Source of the DNA: Hippopus hippopus
Lineage: Eukaryota; Mollusca; Bivalvia; Cardiida; Cardiidae
Direction of reading: 5' to 3'
Assembly: GCA_946811185.2 (NCBI GenBank)
Contig: OX328109.1
Coordinates: forward strand, 13,428,255-13,492,254
Length of the DNA stretch: 64,000 nucleotides
The first letter of the stretch is position 1; each line of letters opens with the position of its first letter. Made by a program: the position numbers and the translations under genes. Under the pieces are notes generated by a model that was given only the letters and a program-made list of their open reading frames with translations, was not told the DNA's origin and made no database searches. Of this stretch, positions 1 to 14,300 are shown piece by piece.

Positions 1-118
1 CCTTCTACCTCAGGGTTGTTATAACACATGATTGCGTGATAAAGGAATAAACAGACTAAGAGTCAAGAGATCTAGTGTATAGCACAGGAATTCAAGAAAT
101 GATTGATACGTAACTTAC

Positions 119-189
119 GTCCACTATGTTGGGCGGCAGCTCCACCGTGAATCCTGGGTACTCTATAATCTTGTTGGGATCAATTTGAT
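119..189 (-). CDS. ZCCHC8: ZCCHC8 exon 11 (last exon in window)
   Basis: A 71-bp exon lies between ATCTGTAG and GAC|GTAAGT. It reads DQIDPNKIIEYPGFTVELPP and then NIVD, matching vertebrate LSKLVNYPGFNISTPRGIPD. It ends in phase 0. Later exons are outside the window. Confidence 0.92.
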
Positions 190-3100
190 CTACAGATAAT
201 GAATAAAAATTAACCTTCTCCGCTTTCCCACACAACAAATTCCAGATTCTTCCAAATTCAACAAAAGCACCACATGCCCATCCCAACGCTCATCTGCAGA
301 GGGCCATAACTGTGCCTATATTTTGATGGTAACCTGCCCCTGTTGCATAGGTTCTCCTTTTAACCCTTTCCTCCATATCTACTCGTTTTAACACAATGAA
401 GAAAAAAGCTTTAGGAAAACATTGTGAGAAAAGGTGAAATTGCTCAAAATGAGCAATTTCACCTTTTCTCACAATGTTTTCTATGCAATCTGTATCTTAA
501 AACCCACTAGTAGCCACATTTCAGTTGTCGTCTGCAGCTTCTTTGAATTTGGGACGGTCTCAAAATGGTGTATTAGGTAATGGGTTAATAGTTAATAACT
601 GGCCTAAGTTTAATGTAAATATCTTCAAGAGTTATACAGATATAACAGAATGTCAAAGTTTTTTAAAAATTCTAAGTCAAAAAAGAGGCATAACTGTGTC
701 AAAGATGGTGGTTACCTACCCCTGTTGTATTGGTTAACCACTAGTCCAAGTTTAAAATTAATATCTTAACCCATTACCACACAATCCCTACTTTTGATGA
801 CCCTGAGAAAGAAGCCTTTGGAAAACATTGTGGGAAAAGGAGAAAATGCTGGTAACCAGCATTTTCTCCTTTTCCCACAATGTTTTCTACCCTTCACAAA
901 ACAAATTTCAAATTTTCAGTCACTTTTATTTTGTCGTCTGCAAATGCTTTCGAATTGGACAAACCTAAAATTTTGTCGTTTGGTAATGAGTTAGGTAATG
1001 ACAGAGATATTATAAAATGTCAAAGTTTTTGCACATCAACAACAAAAAGGCAGCTGCCTTCTTTTCCCACAATGTTTTCAAAAGGCTTCTTCCTTAGGGT
1101 CATTTAAAGTTGGGTAAAGGATTAAAGGGCCATTCCTCTGTAGATGACAACTGATCATAATTACAATTGCCTAAGTTATCTTGGTGGGAAAATTTCCATT
1201 AAATTGGCTGAAAACTTTATAAGGAGTATAGAAAAAAACAAATGGACTGACAGATGGTCATCCTGGTTCGAGTTTACCTCCCCAATCCAAAACAAATGGG
1301 GGGTGAGGTTGGGTGGGTACACTGACCAACCAACAGCTACAAAGAACTGATTATTTGAAATTACCTTCAGATTGCTCCATTTCATCAACATCTGCAATTA
1401 ACAAAAAGAAGCATATTTTTTCTCTTATATTTCATTGCATGTATTCAAAATGCCTTATAAAATATTCAACACATAAGAGCATAACCATTAAAGACCCACA
1501 AGTCTCCTAAGGTAAAGAATGCAGGTGTTGCGATGCATTCAAATATTGCAATCATAGAACTTATTTTTAAAAAAATTAAAACAATTGTGAAGACAACAAT
1601 CTGTTAACGTAATGTAGGTCCAAGTGTCGGTGGCAGAAAAATTAATCTTAAAACTAGGTAAAAAGTTGCCACGCAGCTCTATCTTTTGTTTACTTTTTAC
1701 CTGGTTTTACTGGATATGTAGAAAACATTGTGGGAAAAGGACAAAAAGTTGGTTACCAGCATTTTCCCCTTTTTCCAAAAACACTGTCTTGCTCAGCCAT
1801 AAAGAGACAGATACTGTTTGGTAAAAGGCTAAAATGTTTGAGCCGTGCTCTGTGAAAAGGGGGCTTAATGCATCTGCGAAAAGTATCGACCCAGGTCAGC
1901 CTGCGCAGTCCGCGCAGGCTGACCTGGGCCGAAACTTTTCGCTATTGGTCAATTTTCTGTTTCTCAAAGAACCAGTCCACCTCATGATTAAGTCATTTAT
2001 TTAAAAATGTAGCTCTTATGGATCCATAATTACGTGATGACTTGGGCTGGTATCATGTATCACGGTGATGCATTAAGCCCCCTTTTGCCAGAGCATGGCT
2101 CATTTGCATAAATCATTGGGAGTTTCTAAAGCGTTTGCATAAACCCTCTGAAGTTTTTAATGGTTGTGATGATTACTTCTTTGGAAAATTAACCCTTTAC
2201 CACACAATCCTGAGTTTTAACCACACTGAAGAAGGCGGCCTTTGAAAACACTGTGGAAAAAGGAGAAAATGCTGGTTACACACAATGTTTTCTACCCTAT
2301 CAAAGACAGTAATCATGACTTGAGCTACAATAATTTTGTTGCTTCCAAATGGTCTCAATTTGGTCAAGTCCGAAATTTTGTCATCAGGTACAGTGTTAAC
2401 TAGTACTTGCACCATAGTGTGGGTAGTTCCAAAGGTACAGTGTGCTCATCACTAAGCAAGCCTCTGAATAGACAGGCAGATGCTCTATTTTTACACCACT
2501 GTGTCCAACAATTTATCCTCTTACCAAACAGTTTTTAAAATTGGTTTTAATTTTAGATACCTTCTCCATTTTCATCAAACATGGACAAAACAGGCGCTGA
2601 CTTAGCTTCCTCCATCCAGCCCGGGGGATAGCCCAGGGCTCTCATTTTGTAGATATAGACAGGCAACTGTGAACCATCAAGCCCCAGGGCCTCTCTAAGT
2701 TTATCACTGAAAACAAAAACCATTGATAAGACAAACTATTCTTCAAAACTATTAACATTAATCTACTGTTGTACAAATAAATCATACAAACTTTCATTGA
2801 CTGGCTTGTAGAATTCTTCATTTGTAGTTCAATGTTAACAGATCAACAGAAAAGATGGAAATTTGTAAGAATAATTATAGCAACTACATATACAATATGC
2901 ACCAAAAACCTCCCATTAGCAAAAAAAAACAAAAACCTCCAAACAAACGCAACAAGAAATCTGTCTTTTGGATAGATCCGAGACATCTGTATAGTCTGTG
3001 ACATCTTTTTGTTCAATTTCAGATTCCAATAATAAAGCAACCTGCTGCTGACTCGATCTTGGGATCTCTGTATTGGTAAGCAATTGTCTTATCCATTTGA

Positions 3101-6100
3101 CCATTATAAAAGTACGTTCCATTTTACAGATTCCTTCTGACATCATAGCATGTACGGCTATATAGTAACAGATATACAGTAATACATGTATATCCAAACT
3201 ACACAAGCAGATATTAAGTTTGTCCAAAAAGATAAATACAACAACATTACCTAGACAGTGTAATACATGCAAAATTTCAATAGAATTGCTTTAATCCCTT
3301 GATGAAACACTCCAAATGAATCCTATCTTTTTATAACCCTGAGGTGGAAAGCTTTCAAAACATCGTAAGAAAAGGAGAAAAATGCCGATGGAGGGGGTAT
3401 AAAAAAAGAGAGTGTGTGAAATGTATATGGAACTATTGTAGTAACTTTCCTAGCTGTAATATTTCACTCAAGCTGCTGTGTTGGACAAAGGGTCGAGCAA
3501 GATGTCAAAAAGCTGAGAGAAGTAATTACAAGCACCAGAAAAGTTATTACATCACAGTATTCCTTGTATTATATACCTACAAATTTCAACAACAAAATAC
3601 TGTAGTTATGGACATATTGTTCACTGAAAGTCAGAAATTAAATGTAGGTTACAACATCATACCATATTTCATACTGCATATAACACTGTGTAGACACATT
3701 TTTATTTTTTCTGTCATGTTCGATTTTATCCACATAATGCATGCATTTGGGTCAAAAATCAATAAGTAACAATAAATATGGAATATTATGTTGTAGTAAC
3801 TTTCCTGGTGCTTGTATTTGATTCAAGCAGCGTGAGAAAATTTGATATCGCCCGAGACTGAGGATCGAGCGAGATGTCAAAAGTTTCTTACGCAGCAGGA
3901 AGCAAATACAAGCACCAGGAAAGTTACTACAAAATAATATTCCTTTTATCATACACTTACAAATTTCATTATCAAAAATTTGCAATTATTTGCATTTGAA
4001 AATGGTAAACAAGATGAGACAATTAATGGTGTGGAGGGAAGTAACTCTGGTTTTCATGCATGGCAGATGAATATTATAGCATAGCATTTTGACAAATCAA
4101 AATTGCAAATCAGTGTATGTGTATTTTGTGAATGGGTTAGGTCATCATACCATAATCTGGAACTGTATATCACAGTGTGTAGATATAGATTTCTTTTTTT
4201 CTGTTGTGTGTGATATTTTATTCACTTGTGACGCATGTATTTAAGCTAGAAAATTTACTGGTATATAATAAAACTGTATATAAATACCTAATGAGCCCAG
4301 GCTTGTATTTGGCATACTTTGGATCATTCCCAGTATCTTTATGATACCTGCCTGACCTGTGTATGAATAAACAGAATGTTTTACCCTCACTCTTTCCACA
4401 TATCAATCTGGAGTTTGGATAAACTTTAACCTTTTAACAAATGACAAAACTTCAGAATTGTCCAAACTGAAAGCAGTTGCAAACAACTTATTAAATGACA
4501 TTAAAGAATTGAAATTGTTTATGAAAGGGTAGAAAACACTGTGGGAAAAGGAGATAATGCTGGTTACCAGCATTTTCTCCTTTCCCATGATGTTTTCAAA
4601 AGCCTCTTTCTTACAGGTCGCTAAAACTCAGGATTGCATGGTAAAGGGTTTACCTTCTACCGAATGACGAAAATCTTAAAATTGCCCAAACTGAGGGCTT
4701 TTGCAGACCACAAAAATTGTGACTCAAAATAGAAATTTCCTTTTGGAAGGCTAAAAAACATTGTGGGAAAAGAAAGAAAGCTGGTTTTGAGCATTTTCTC
4801 CTTTTCCCACAATATTTTCAAATGGTTTCTTCCTTAGAAAAAGCTTTTGAAAACATTGTGAGGAAAAAGGGAAACTGCTGGTAAGCATCATTCTGAAGAT
4901 TTTTTTTTGTAATTTTAGCCAAATTCAATTTTATTAGAAGCTTTTTTAAAAGAACCTGTATAAATTTTTATCACACTGACAAATAATTTCATTGGAAATT
5001 AATAAGTATTATAAACACACTAATTAATCATCTTTTCTCAAAATTTTGGTCAATGGCCTTTATCAAGAAACACAAAACATACATGTGATTCGTTCAAGCT
5101 AAAGATTTATATTGTTCGCCATGTTTGTATATACTTCTATAGTTTGAATTAATTATGTTATTCCATCACAATAAGAGTGTTGCCCAAAATATTGAAAAAA
5201 ATGTGTACATGGCTAGCGATGTCAATCTCTAGTTTGAACAAATTGCTTTTTTCTCTCTTCATAAAGGCTGTTGGCCAAAACATTGAAAAGAGAGTGTAAC
5301 ATTTTGTGGTCTTGTAAAGAATTGACTTACTTTGGTTGTCCTGCTTGCTGGGCCTTCATTTCTTGGCGACTTTCGTTGATTCTTTGTTGATTCCTGGGTT
5401 CTTTACAGTCTGGGAGCATGTGGTCTCCACCACAGTTCCAACATTTAGGCTTTGATCTAGAACACAAGTAAGAGTTTATCCATGACCCCAAATGTACATG
5501 ATGTGTGACACAAATAGCCTTGAGTTTTGTAGTGAATTATTACTCTAAAGAATAAACCTGTTTAAAGCCTCTTTAATATTTCTTTTGCCTCTTTTAATAT
5601 TTCTTTTGACTCTTTTAGTAGTCAACTCAAACTTCCTAAATATAATAGGTTTGCACCAAAACTAGCAGTATATCACAAAGAGACAGAAAGCATTATGATA
5701 CAGAAAATTAGACTTATTTTACTACAGCATTTTAACTGTAGCACATTTTGTAGAAAATTCTTAATTTTCCGCAGTGTCTTCAAAGCAAGTTAAATGTACA
5801 GTTATTTTACCATACAGCAGTGTGCTCTCTTTCACTCTTTCCCTATTGACAATATTTTGGACTTGGCCAAATCTAAGACATTTGCAGATGACAAATTTTT
5901 CATAATGGTAGACACTGTCTTTTGCGAGGGTAGAAAACATTGTGGGCAAAGGAGAAATTGCTGGTTACCAGCATATTCTCCTTTTTCCACAATGTTTTCA
6001 AAAGCCTCCTTCCTCAAGGTCATTTAAACTCAGGATAGTGTGGTATAAGGTCAAGGGAACAAAGCCAGAATTGCCAGCCCATAAGCTGTCTAATACTTGT

Positions 6101-8350
6101 TTATTTCTAGCCAAAACTTACCACATTTTATTTCTTTGAAGTCCAATTTATTTTCTTATATAAACGAACACAGCTTACAAGCAATTCAATGCGACTTTAT
6201 TTTTCTTTTTTCAATACAAACCAAATCAAAGCCATTTCACTGGCTGAACATGATCACTACAATGAAACATGCTGGTGCCAAAGCCTGGCTGTGGGTGCTT
6301 TTGCTGATAAGTTTTCCAAAATTCTTAGTAAAAAAAGACATAATTGTGTCAAAAATGTGTTGAGAGTTACATGCCTGTTATGGGCTCCCCTTTTGATAAT
6401 TAGCAACCAGTCGAGGTTTAAAGTAAATATCTTTAGGTATAACAGAAATATGAAAAAATGTCTAAGTTTTCCCATGAAACAGACATTGCTGAAGAAGAAT
6501 GCAGGTATGACACTACCTCAATGTTTTCTTTAAACAAGAGTGCCATGATGGCCCTTAAGTCGCTCACCTGAGTCTTTTGACCAAACATGACCCATTTTCA
6601 ATCTCTTTTGAGATATTATGACAAACATTCTACCAAGATTTTCATGAGTATTTGATTGAAAAAGTTTTTTTTTAAGATTTGACTCAGTGACCTAGTTATT
6701 GACCTGAAATGATCCACTTGCAAACTGGTCCAAGAAATCATCAAGACAAACATTCTGACCAAGTTTCATGAGTATAGGATTGAAAATGTGGCCTCTAGAG
6801 TGTATACAAGGTTTTTCTAAGATTTGACCTAGTGACCTAGATTTTGACCCGACATGACCCATTTTCAAAGTCATCCAAGATATAATCAAGGCAAATATTC
6901 TGACCAACTTTCAAGTTTTGGACTGAAAATGTGGCCTCTAGAGCCTACACAAGGTTTTTCTAAGGTATAACCAAGTGACTTAGTTTTCAACCTAACATGA
7001 CCCATTTTTTTTACTCGTCTGAGATATCATCAAGGCAAACATTCTGACTAACTTTCAAGAATTTTGGACTGAAAATGTGGCCTCTAGAGCGTACACAAGT
7101 TTTTTCTAAGATTTGACCTAGTGATCTAGTTATTGACCGGACATGACCCATTTTTAAACTTGTTTGAGAAATCATCAAGACAAACATTCTGACCAATTTT
7201 CAGGAGTTTTGGACTGTAAATGTGGCCTCTAGAGCGTACACAAGGTTTTTCTAAGATTCGACCTAGTGACCTAGTTTTTGACCCAACATGACCCATTTTC
7301 AAAATCGTTTTGAGGTATCATCAAGACAAACATTCTGACCAACTTTCAAGAGTTTTGGACATAAAATGTGGCTTTTAGAGCGTACACAAGGTTTTTCTAA
7401 GATTTGACCTAGTGACCTAGTTTTTGACCAGACTTGATCCATTTTCGAAGTCGTTCGAGATATCATCAAGACAAATATTCTGACCAACTTTCAAGAGTTT
7501 TGGACTGAAAATGTGGCCTCTAGAGGGTACACAAGGTTTTTCTAAGATTTGACCTAGTGACCTAGTTTTTGAGCCGAAATGACCCATTATCGAACTCGTC
7601 CGAGATATCATCGAGGCAAACATTCTGACCAAGTTTCACAGGTATCGGACTGAAAATGTGGCCTCTAGAGCGTACACAAAGTAAAAGTTGACGATGGACG
7701 ACGCACTACAAACGACGCACGCCGGACACAGCACAATCACAAAAGCTCACCTTGAGCACTTCGTGCTCAGGTGAGCTAAAAACAGTCAAGCTAAAATTTG
7801 GGGTGAATCTCTGGACAATATTAGTTCATTCTTTGTTGCATGTAATGTTTATCTAAACCAGCTCTTCCAGGCATAATCAACAGTGTCTGTCTCAGTTTGA
7901 CCACCACCCACACAGCAAAATTTCAGACTCTTCCATATTGAAGGAATTCACAAACGACAGTTCAAACTAGAACTATCGCAAAGTGGACAAATACCCGCCA
8001 CCAGCACCTTGTTACTGAAGCAACACAATCAGAAAATGGAAATGACTTTCAAACAAAGTTCCCTTGTGACCTTGAAGTATGACCCATGTGACTCCAAAAC
8101 AATAGGACACCTCATTGGATCATGAGCAATGCTTGTATAAAGTTTCAGGGTTCTACGTCAAACGGCTTTGGGATTATAGCACAGAAATGATTTTCAAACA
8201 AAGTTTCCCCTTTGACCTTGACCTTTGACTCATGTGACCCAAAGACCACAGGGGACCTCCTTGGGTAATGAGCAACACTTCTTTTAAGTTTCAGGGTCCT
8301 AGGTCAAATGGCTTTTGAGTTAGCGCATGGAAAGAAAACCTGGGTGGATT

Positions 8351-8388
<38 letters not shown>

Positions 8389-11300
8389 GTGAAACCAGTA
8401 TACTCCCCTCTACTTTATAGGTGGGGTTATATGATTTTCCAAATGTTAGTGGTTGTCCTTGAATAGTTAAATACATTGTTGGAAAAGGAGAATACACTGT
8501 TTACCAGCATTTTCACCTTTTCCCACAATATTTTGAAAAGCCTTCTTTGTTAGGGTTGTTAAAAGTCAGCATTGTGTAGTAAAGGGTTAATAAATAAATA
8601 AATTATTGTCTTGTTGTAAGAAAATACAGCTATGGCTTATGACTCAGTACTTTTCCTTCTTACCTTTCTTTTTCCATCTTCTTTGCATTGGCTTTAACAA
8701 GCTCTAAGTCTACAGGTAAAATATCTGTGAATATTAGTTCATATCTGATTGGGCTCAGGAAATACTAATCTCTGGTGTTGTGAAACACTGCAGCCCCTTA
8801 AACCAAACAATTCTGTGCTTTTGGGACTCTCAGGAAGAAGGCTATTGAACTCACTGTGGGAAAAGGAGAAATATGCGGGTAACCAGCAGTTTCTCCTTTT
8901 CACACAATGTTTTCTACTTTATCAAAACCAAATTTTATAGTTTCAGCCTCAATTTTTCTGACAGTGTTTTTCTCCCTTTTCACTGACATCTCTTAATTGG
9001 ACCAAATCTAATTTGTTGCCTGCAAATACTTTCAATATGGATTAGTCTTAAATTTTGTTACCTAGTAATGACTTTAACTGTTTACCACACTACAAAAAAA
9101 AGTTCTGTCCAAATTGAAAGGATTTGCAGGCGACAATTTAAAATTACTTCAAATCATAAAATTTCTCTTGAGAATTTAGTAAACATTGTTGGAAAAGGAG
9201 AAAATGCTGGTTACCAGCTTTTTTCCTTTTCCAACAATATTTTTCAATAGGCTTCTTTCTAAAGGTCATTAAAACTCAGGACTGTGTGGTAAAGGGTAAT
9301 AGTCAAACCTGTCTTAGGTCGCCACCCAGACAGTAAATTTATTTATATTTACAGTAATAGTGGCAGCTTAGGAAAAGTGGCTGTGTATCACAGAGACTAT
9401 TACATTTAAATCTTGATCAATCCTGATGTTATTTGCTTGTTAAAGATTGGGAAAGTATTACATTACCAAAAAAAAAAAAAAAAAATTGTTTTCATCTGCT
9501 TAACTAAACCACTGGCTGCTTTCCCACATAACCATCCATTAAACAACAATTAGCAGTGAAAGAGGAATGAGTCCTGCCGAAATGACTATCATCAATCCTT
9601 GGAGGAAAAATTGGCTTAGCTAGAGATTCAAACCAGCTACCTACCCCCTGGCTTCAATTCGTGTACATTATCATTACTCCTTAATCAACATTTGCTCCTT
9701 TTCCCATAATGTTTTGTACCCTATCAAAGACTAATTCCATCATTTTAACCATGCTTAAATGGTGGGTTGGAAATGCTTTCAATTTGAGCAAGTCTACATT
9801 TTTATTTAGTGGTAAAGAGATAAAGGACACATGCCTAAACCAGTGAGCGAGCAGACCACAACCAGTCCTGCTACCTGTTTAACCCTTTACCAGACAACAA
9901 AAGTTTAGCCTTGTCCAAACTGAAAGCATTTGCAGACGATAATTTCAATGTGGCTCAAATGTTGCCATTTTTCTTTGATAGGGTAGAAAACATTGTGGGA
10001 AAAGGAGAAAATGCTGGTTACCAGCATTTTCTCCTTTTCTCTCAATGTTTTCAAAAGGCTTCTTTCCTAGGGTCGTTAATAGTTGGCATTGTGCGGTAAA
10101 CGGTTAAATCTATCCAAGGAATAGATGATTCCTCCACACTTACTTCTTGGCCCTTCTTAAACTTGAATTGATAAGTTTTATTTTACACCTACAATCTAAC
10201 TTCAGTGAAATTCCTTAAAAGTTACCATTGGAGTACCAAATATCTGAATCTATATTGGACTTAGTAGAGTCCCAAATATGAATTTTTCAGAACAAGGCAA
10301 GAGTCAAGGAACATGGATTTTTCAAAACAAGGCTAGAGTTCCTAATATCGATATTTACTTGGAATAGTAGTCTACCAAAATCTGTTGTCATAAATCACCA
10401 CTATTGGCTTAACCCTTTACTACACGACAAATTTTAGATCTGTCCGAATTGAAAGCATCTGCAGATGACAGTTTCAATGTGGCTCATATGAAATGATTTT
10501 TTTTTTATAAGGTAAAAAACATTGTGAGAAAAGGAGAAAATGCTGGTAACCAGCATTTTCTCCTTTTCCCACAATGTTTTCAAAAGTCTTCTCTATCAGG
10601 GGTGTTAAAAGTCGTCATTGTGTGGTAAAGGGTTAAAAAACCCTCTTTTGTTTCATTTTGAATACTTTTCAATGAAATGGGCCTACTATTTGTTGTGAAT
10701 TTTAAAGTCAATTTGTAAGTGTGAAATAAAGAGGTCACTTAGCATGCTTGGGTACAGTACTGAATTCAATTGGATTTGTACACTGCAGAACCAATCTGTG
10801 TTTTCGACTTGGCCGTCACCTTGTCCACAATATAGACTGGTTCTGCAGTTTATTCATCCAATTGAATTCAGTACTGTACCCAAGCATGCTAAGTGACCTC
10901 ATATTATTGTATTTTGACATTAAACATAATGGATACATTGGTATCTCCCAGCTGTCTGTCAAGGAGGGATTGTACTCTACCATTGGCCAACCTAGTGTGT
11001 CTAACATGTAGTCCTGATAAAACTGGGAGCATCCCAGAATCTGAAACGATATGATAAAAGAAAGGGAAAATCAAAAGATGACAAGAACATTAGATCTATT
11101 TGTATTATCCTTCCCCAAACAACAACTTTTAGACTCTTCTTTTATTTGTTTGCATTGGAGTTTAACACCGTTTTAACAGCTTAGGTCATATCGTGGTGGT
11201 CAGTTCACCTACACATGTGTTTCCTGGCTTTCTTGCACTAGTACTGACACAACTTTCTTTCCAAGCCATTGCCTACTTTTCTCACATGCAACAGAGAAAA

Positions 11301-14300
11301 GAGGCAAAAAAATACCCGAAAGAAAGTTTGTCTCAACCAGGTATGAAACTTGCAACTACCAGGTCACGAGTCAGATATGCTAACCACTGAGCTACCCCAT
11401 CTGGCTAGACTGTTCTAAATTAAAAGCAGTTGCTAATATGAGATTAGTATAAATGAGCTTTAGTTATATATGGTATGAATCATTATGAGAAATGGAGACA
11501 ATGTTGCTTACCACAATGTTTTCGAAAATCAAACAGATAACTGAGCCATGCCCTGTGAAAATGAGGTTTAATGTATCTGCAAAAAGTATAGATCTGCCTC
11601 AGCCGGCGCAACTGTGCGCAATATGTGGAGGCTGACATGGGTTGAAACCTATAGCTATTTGTAAATTTTCTGCACGTCCACAAACCTATTATCTTTCTCT
11701 TGATTCAGTTGGTTGTTAAACATAATGGATTTTATGGATCCACAATTATAAGATCACTTGCTCAAGGTATAATGCATGATGTTTGCAAATGCATGGCTCT
11801 TATATACAGGATCTGACATAAGTTGGCATTTGAGATAAAATTCTATTGAAGAAGTCATGAAAAATATTATCATGCAAGCCTCTGGTAAGCTCAATAACAT
11901 TTTTATGGATAATTTTAATAACAATCTATCTAAAAAGCCAAAGAATGTTGGTTTCTTTTTATCACATAACAGTATCTCATAAGACTTTCTGAAACTTTAT
12001 GTGACAAAATGTCTACTCACCACATGGGCCTGTCTTAGACTCTCTGTTCTTTTTTCTCCAGGTATTTGGTTATTTAGGTCTGTACAGCTTGGAACACTGG
12101 CCTGAAATAAAAGCTTACCTAATTGACAAAATGAATGAATGAAGTTTACTAGTCCTGCACTAACCCTTTACCACATAATCTCCTGTTTTAATGATCAGAG
12201 GATGAAGAATTTCGAAAAATTGTGGGAAAAGGAGAAAATGCTTGTAACCAGCTTTTTCTCCTTTATTCACAATGTTTTCTGTCCTTTTACAGACAAAACC
12301 CTTAATTCCAGTGACAATGAAATCATCGTCTGCAACTGTTTTCAATACAAACGAGTATAAAATTATGTGGTCTTGAAAGGAGTTACATGCTAGTGTTCTA
12401 ACAACCATGAAAAAGAAGCCTTAATAAAACATTGTGGGAATAGGAGAAAATGCTGGTAACCAGCATTTTCTCCTTTTCCCACAATATTTTCTACCCTTCC
12501 AAAATCAATTTCAACTTTTGAGTCACTTCCTTTTACGAATACTTTCAATTTGGACAAGTCTCAAAAATTATCTTTTGGTAAAGAGTTAAAGAGTAACTTG
12601 TATCAAATTTCCTGTCATGTGCAAAAATTCCATGATAAGTCAAAATAATTTAGCCATGCTCTGTAAAAAGGCAGTTTAATGCATCTGCAAAAAATTTGAC
12701 CCATATCAGCCTGAGCAGTATTTACAAGCTGACACAGGCCAAATTTTTTCACCACAGTTAAATTTTAGGTATGTCAAAGGACCAATGTAACTCATAGTTT
12801 AGCCAGTTTTTAGACAAAACAGATCCATATCAGGTGACGACAACATGCTTCCAAAAATGCATTACAAAGATTAATTCAATTCCCTTTTTGCCAGAGCATC
12901 ACTTCTCTTCTTGTAACACTTACTTTTAAATCTAGTTTGTGCATGGTTTCCCTCTCTGAGTGTCTATCTTTCTCAATCAAATGCTTTATAAAATCTTCGA
13001 TTTCACTTCTGTACTTTCTGCAATCAAAAATCATTGTTTTTCATAATGTTTAGCTTTTTCCCTGCCAAAGGAGACTTAAATAACTTTTCTAACCTTTTGG
13101 AAAAAAATCCAACCATTTTGACATTTGTCTTCCACAAATGCTTTAAATTTTGACTAGTTTAAGGTATTACCCCCCTAACGCTTCTAGTGTAATATGGAAT
13201 ATAATTTCTTGTTTGTTCATAAATAAGGAATTATACTGATATAATACTTTTGCACATTTTTAACCAACAAGAAATTCCTTTGATGTCTATCTTTAAATTA
13301 TTTGTTGATATTTTTGTTAGTTTCCTGAAAAGGGAGGTAATTATCATTTCCTTTTGTAATGAGAATTTAGTGGTTTTAGATTTATAAATGATAATTCTAA
13401 AAAGAAAAAGTGGCTCCGTTAAATTAGTACAATGATATTCATTTTTAATTATAGCTAATTTTGTAGGATAATATTATAGTGGAAATAGCTGTTTTCCATT
13501 AGGGGTCTAAGACCTTATATACTGTCTCACAGTAAAGAGTTAAGCAAGCACATTTTGAGTGCTTTTCAGGGGTACCTTTCACTAAACTATGTAGATTTAC
13601 GCCAATTATTTAGGACTGAATTTTCACAAGTTCAATCCCTGCTTTACCTAAAGATGTGAACTGGCATAAAGGTATGCAAACACTCAATCTAACTGTAAAC
13701 TTATGCAGCCCAGTGAAACTTGTTTTCAGACTTAATGCTTGCTTACAATACTGCGTATGCAAACTTCGCGCGTAGTGAAAGGTATCCCAGGTGCTTAACT
13801 CTTCACCAAACGACAAAATGTAAGACTGGTCCAAACTGAAAGCAGTTGCAGACGACAAATTTTAACGTGGCTCAAATGGAGAGAATTGTCTTAGATAGGG
13901 AAGAAAACATTGTGGGAAAAGGAGAAAATGCTGGTTACCAGCATTTTCTCCTTTTCCCATAATGTTTTCAAAAGGCTTTCTTCCTCAGGTCGTTAAAACT
14001 CGGAATTGTGTGGTAAAGAGTTAATGCATGTTGGACTATGAGGTTAGCAGGTACAGAGCTATCTCAGTTTGATAGTTCTACAAACTTCATATCTCTGTAT
14101 ATAACAGTGCCTAACACATTGCCAGTATTGGAGTTTAATGCCTTTTCAACAGCTTAGGGCATGATACATAGGTCAGTGCACCTAAATATGCGTTTCTGGC
14201 TATCTCATACCAGTACTGACACAACTTTCTTTTCAAGCCACTACTTTACTCACATGCATCAGAGGAGAGAAGCAAAAAATTGTAGGACAGAAAATTTGCC

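Noticed and set aside
3344..3769. 141-codon plus-strand open frame
   Set aside because: No recognisable domain; it lies antisense in a ZCCHC8 intron and covers a family A fragment and the duplicated foldback unit.
6692..7632. Series of similar minus-strand open frames (for example MVRMFVLMISQTSLKMGH)
   Set aside because: They are the same translation of successive 153-bp tandem units of the HINE-like element.
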